Positions 5,577 through 5,591 of a DNA stretch of 5,591 nt are shown here, piece by piece; position 1 is the stretch's first letter; every line of letters starts with the position of its first letter. The DNA lies in assembly GCA_027080755.1 (NCBI GenBank), contig JALWQC010000259.1:1-5591 (forward strand), given 5' to 3'. The DNA is from Paracoccaceae bacterium. Its GTDB lineage: Bacteria > Pseudomonadota > Alphaproteobacteria > Rhodobacterales > Rhodobacteraceae. The notes below the pieces were generated by a model. The model was given only the letters and a program-made list of their open reading frames with translations, had not been told where the DNA came from and made no database searches. The position numbers and the translations under genes are program-made.

Positions 5577-5591
5577 ATGTCTGGCGAACAC
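5577..5591 (+). CDS. Start of an unidentified gene, cut by the window end (possibly kynA)
   Basis: ATG at 5577 opens a frame MSGEH that runs off the window. Upstream, GGGA at 5568-5571 is a modest ribosome binding site 5 nt before the ATG. It follows kynU by 29 bp on the same strand. Five codons cannot identify a product. By context, tryptophan 2,3-dioxygenase (kynA) or kynurenine formamidase would be the natural neighbour in an alphaproteobacterial kyn operon, but that is inference only. Confidence 0.4.

Overview
This 5.6 kb window looks like chromosomal DNA from an alphaproteobacterium, most likely of the Rhodobacteraceae (Rhodobacter/Roseobacter type). The grounds are high G+C, the style of the encoded proteins, and the pairing of dapF with mtaB. 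No complete accessory or defence system is visible. It is mostly ordinary metabolic and tRNA-modification genes, with the tail of one insertion sequence at the left edge.

Layout: positions 3-113 (+) encode the last 36 residues of an IS110-family transposase; the rest of the element lies to the left. From 3545 down to 153 on the minus strand run four genes in one direction: dapF (diaminopimelate epimerase), mtaB (tRNA ms2t6A37 methylthiotransferase), a PaiB-like FMN-binding-fold protein, and a YibF-like glutathione S-transferase. dapF and mtaB overlap by 4 bp (ATGA), the PaiB-like gene follows after 3 bp, and the GST after 55 bp, so they are probably one operon. Divergent from dapF is a complete tRNA-Lys(UUU) gene (3704-3779, CCA encoded) with its own sigma-70-type promoter and a well-formed intrinsic terminator. 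A YaiI/YqxD-family gene (4279-3827, minus) converges on that terminator. Divergent from it is kynU (kynureninase, 4354-5547, plus), followed after 29 bp by the first five codons of another gene cut by the window end.

How the genes relate: the centre has a lysine theme. DapF makes meso-diaminopimelate for lysine and peptidoglycan. MtaB methylthiolates t6A37 in tRNAs such as tRNA-Lys(UUU). The tRNA-Lys(UUU) gene lies 158 bp away, divergently oriented, and has the expected A37. KynU belongs to tryptophan catabolism through kynurenine to anthranilate and forms a separate unit. The two points most worth checking are this tRNA/modifier adjacency and a serine in DapF (Ser218) where the second catalytic cysteine normally sits.

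Several starts are placed downstream of the longest open frame because ribosome binding sites and family N-termini support the shorter versions (mtaB 2706, dapF 3545, yaiI-like 4279, kynU 4354).
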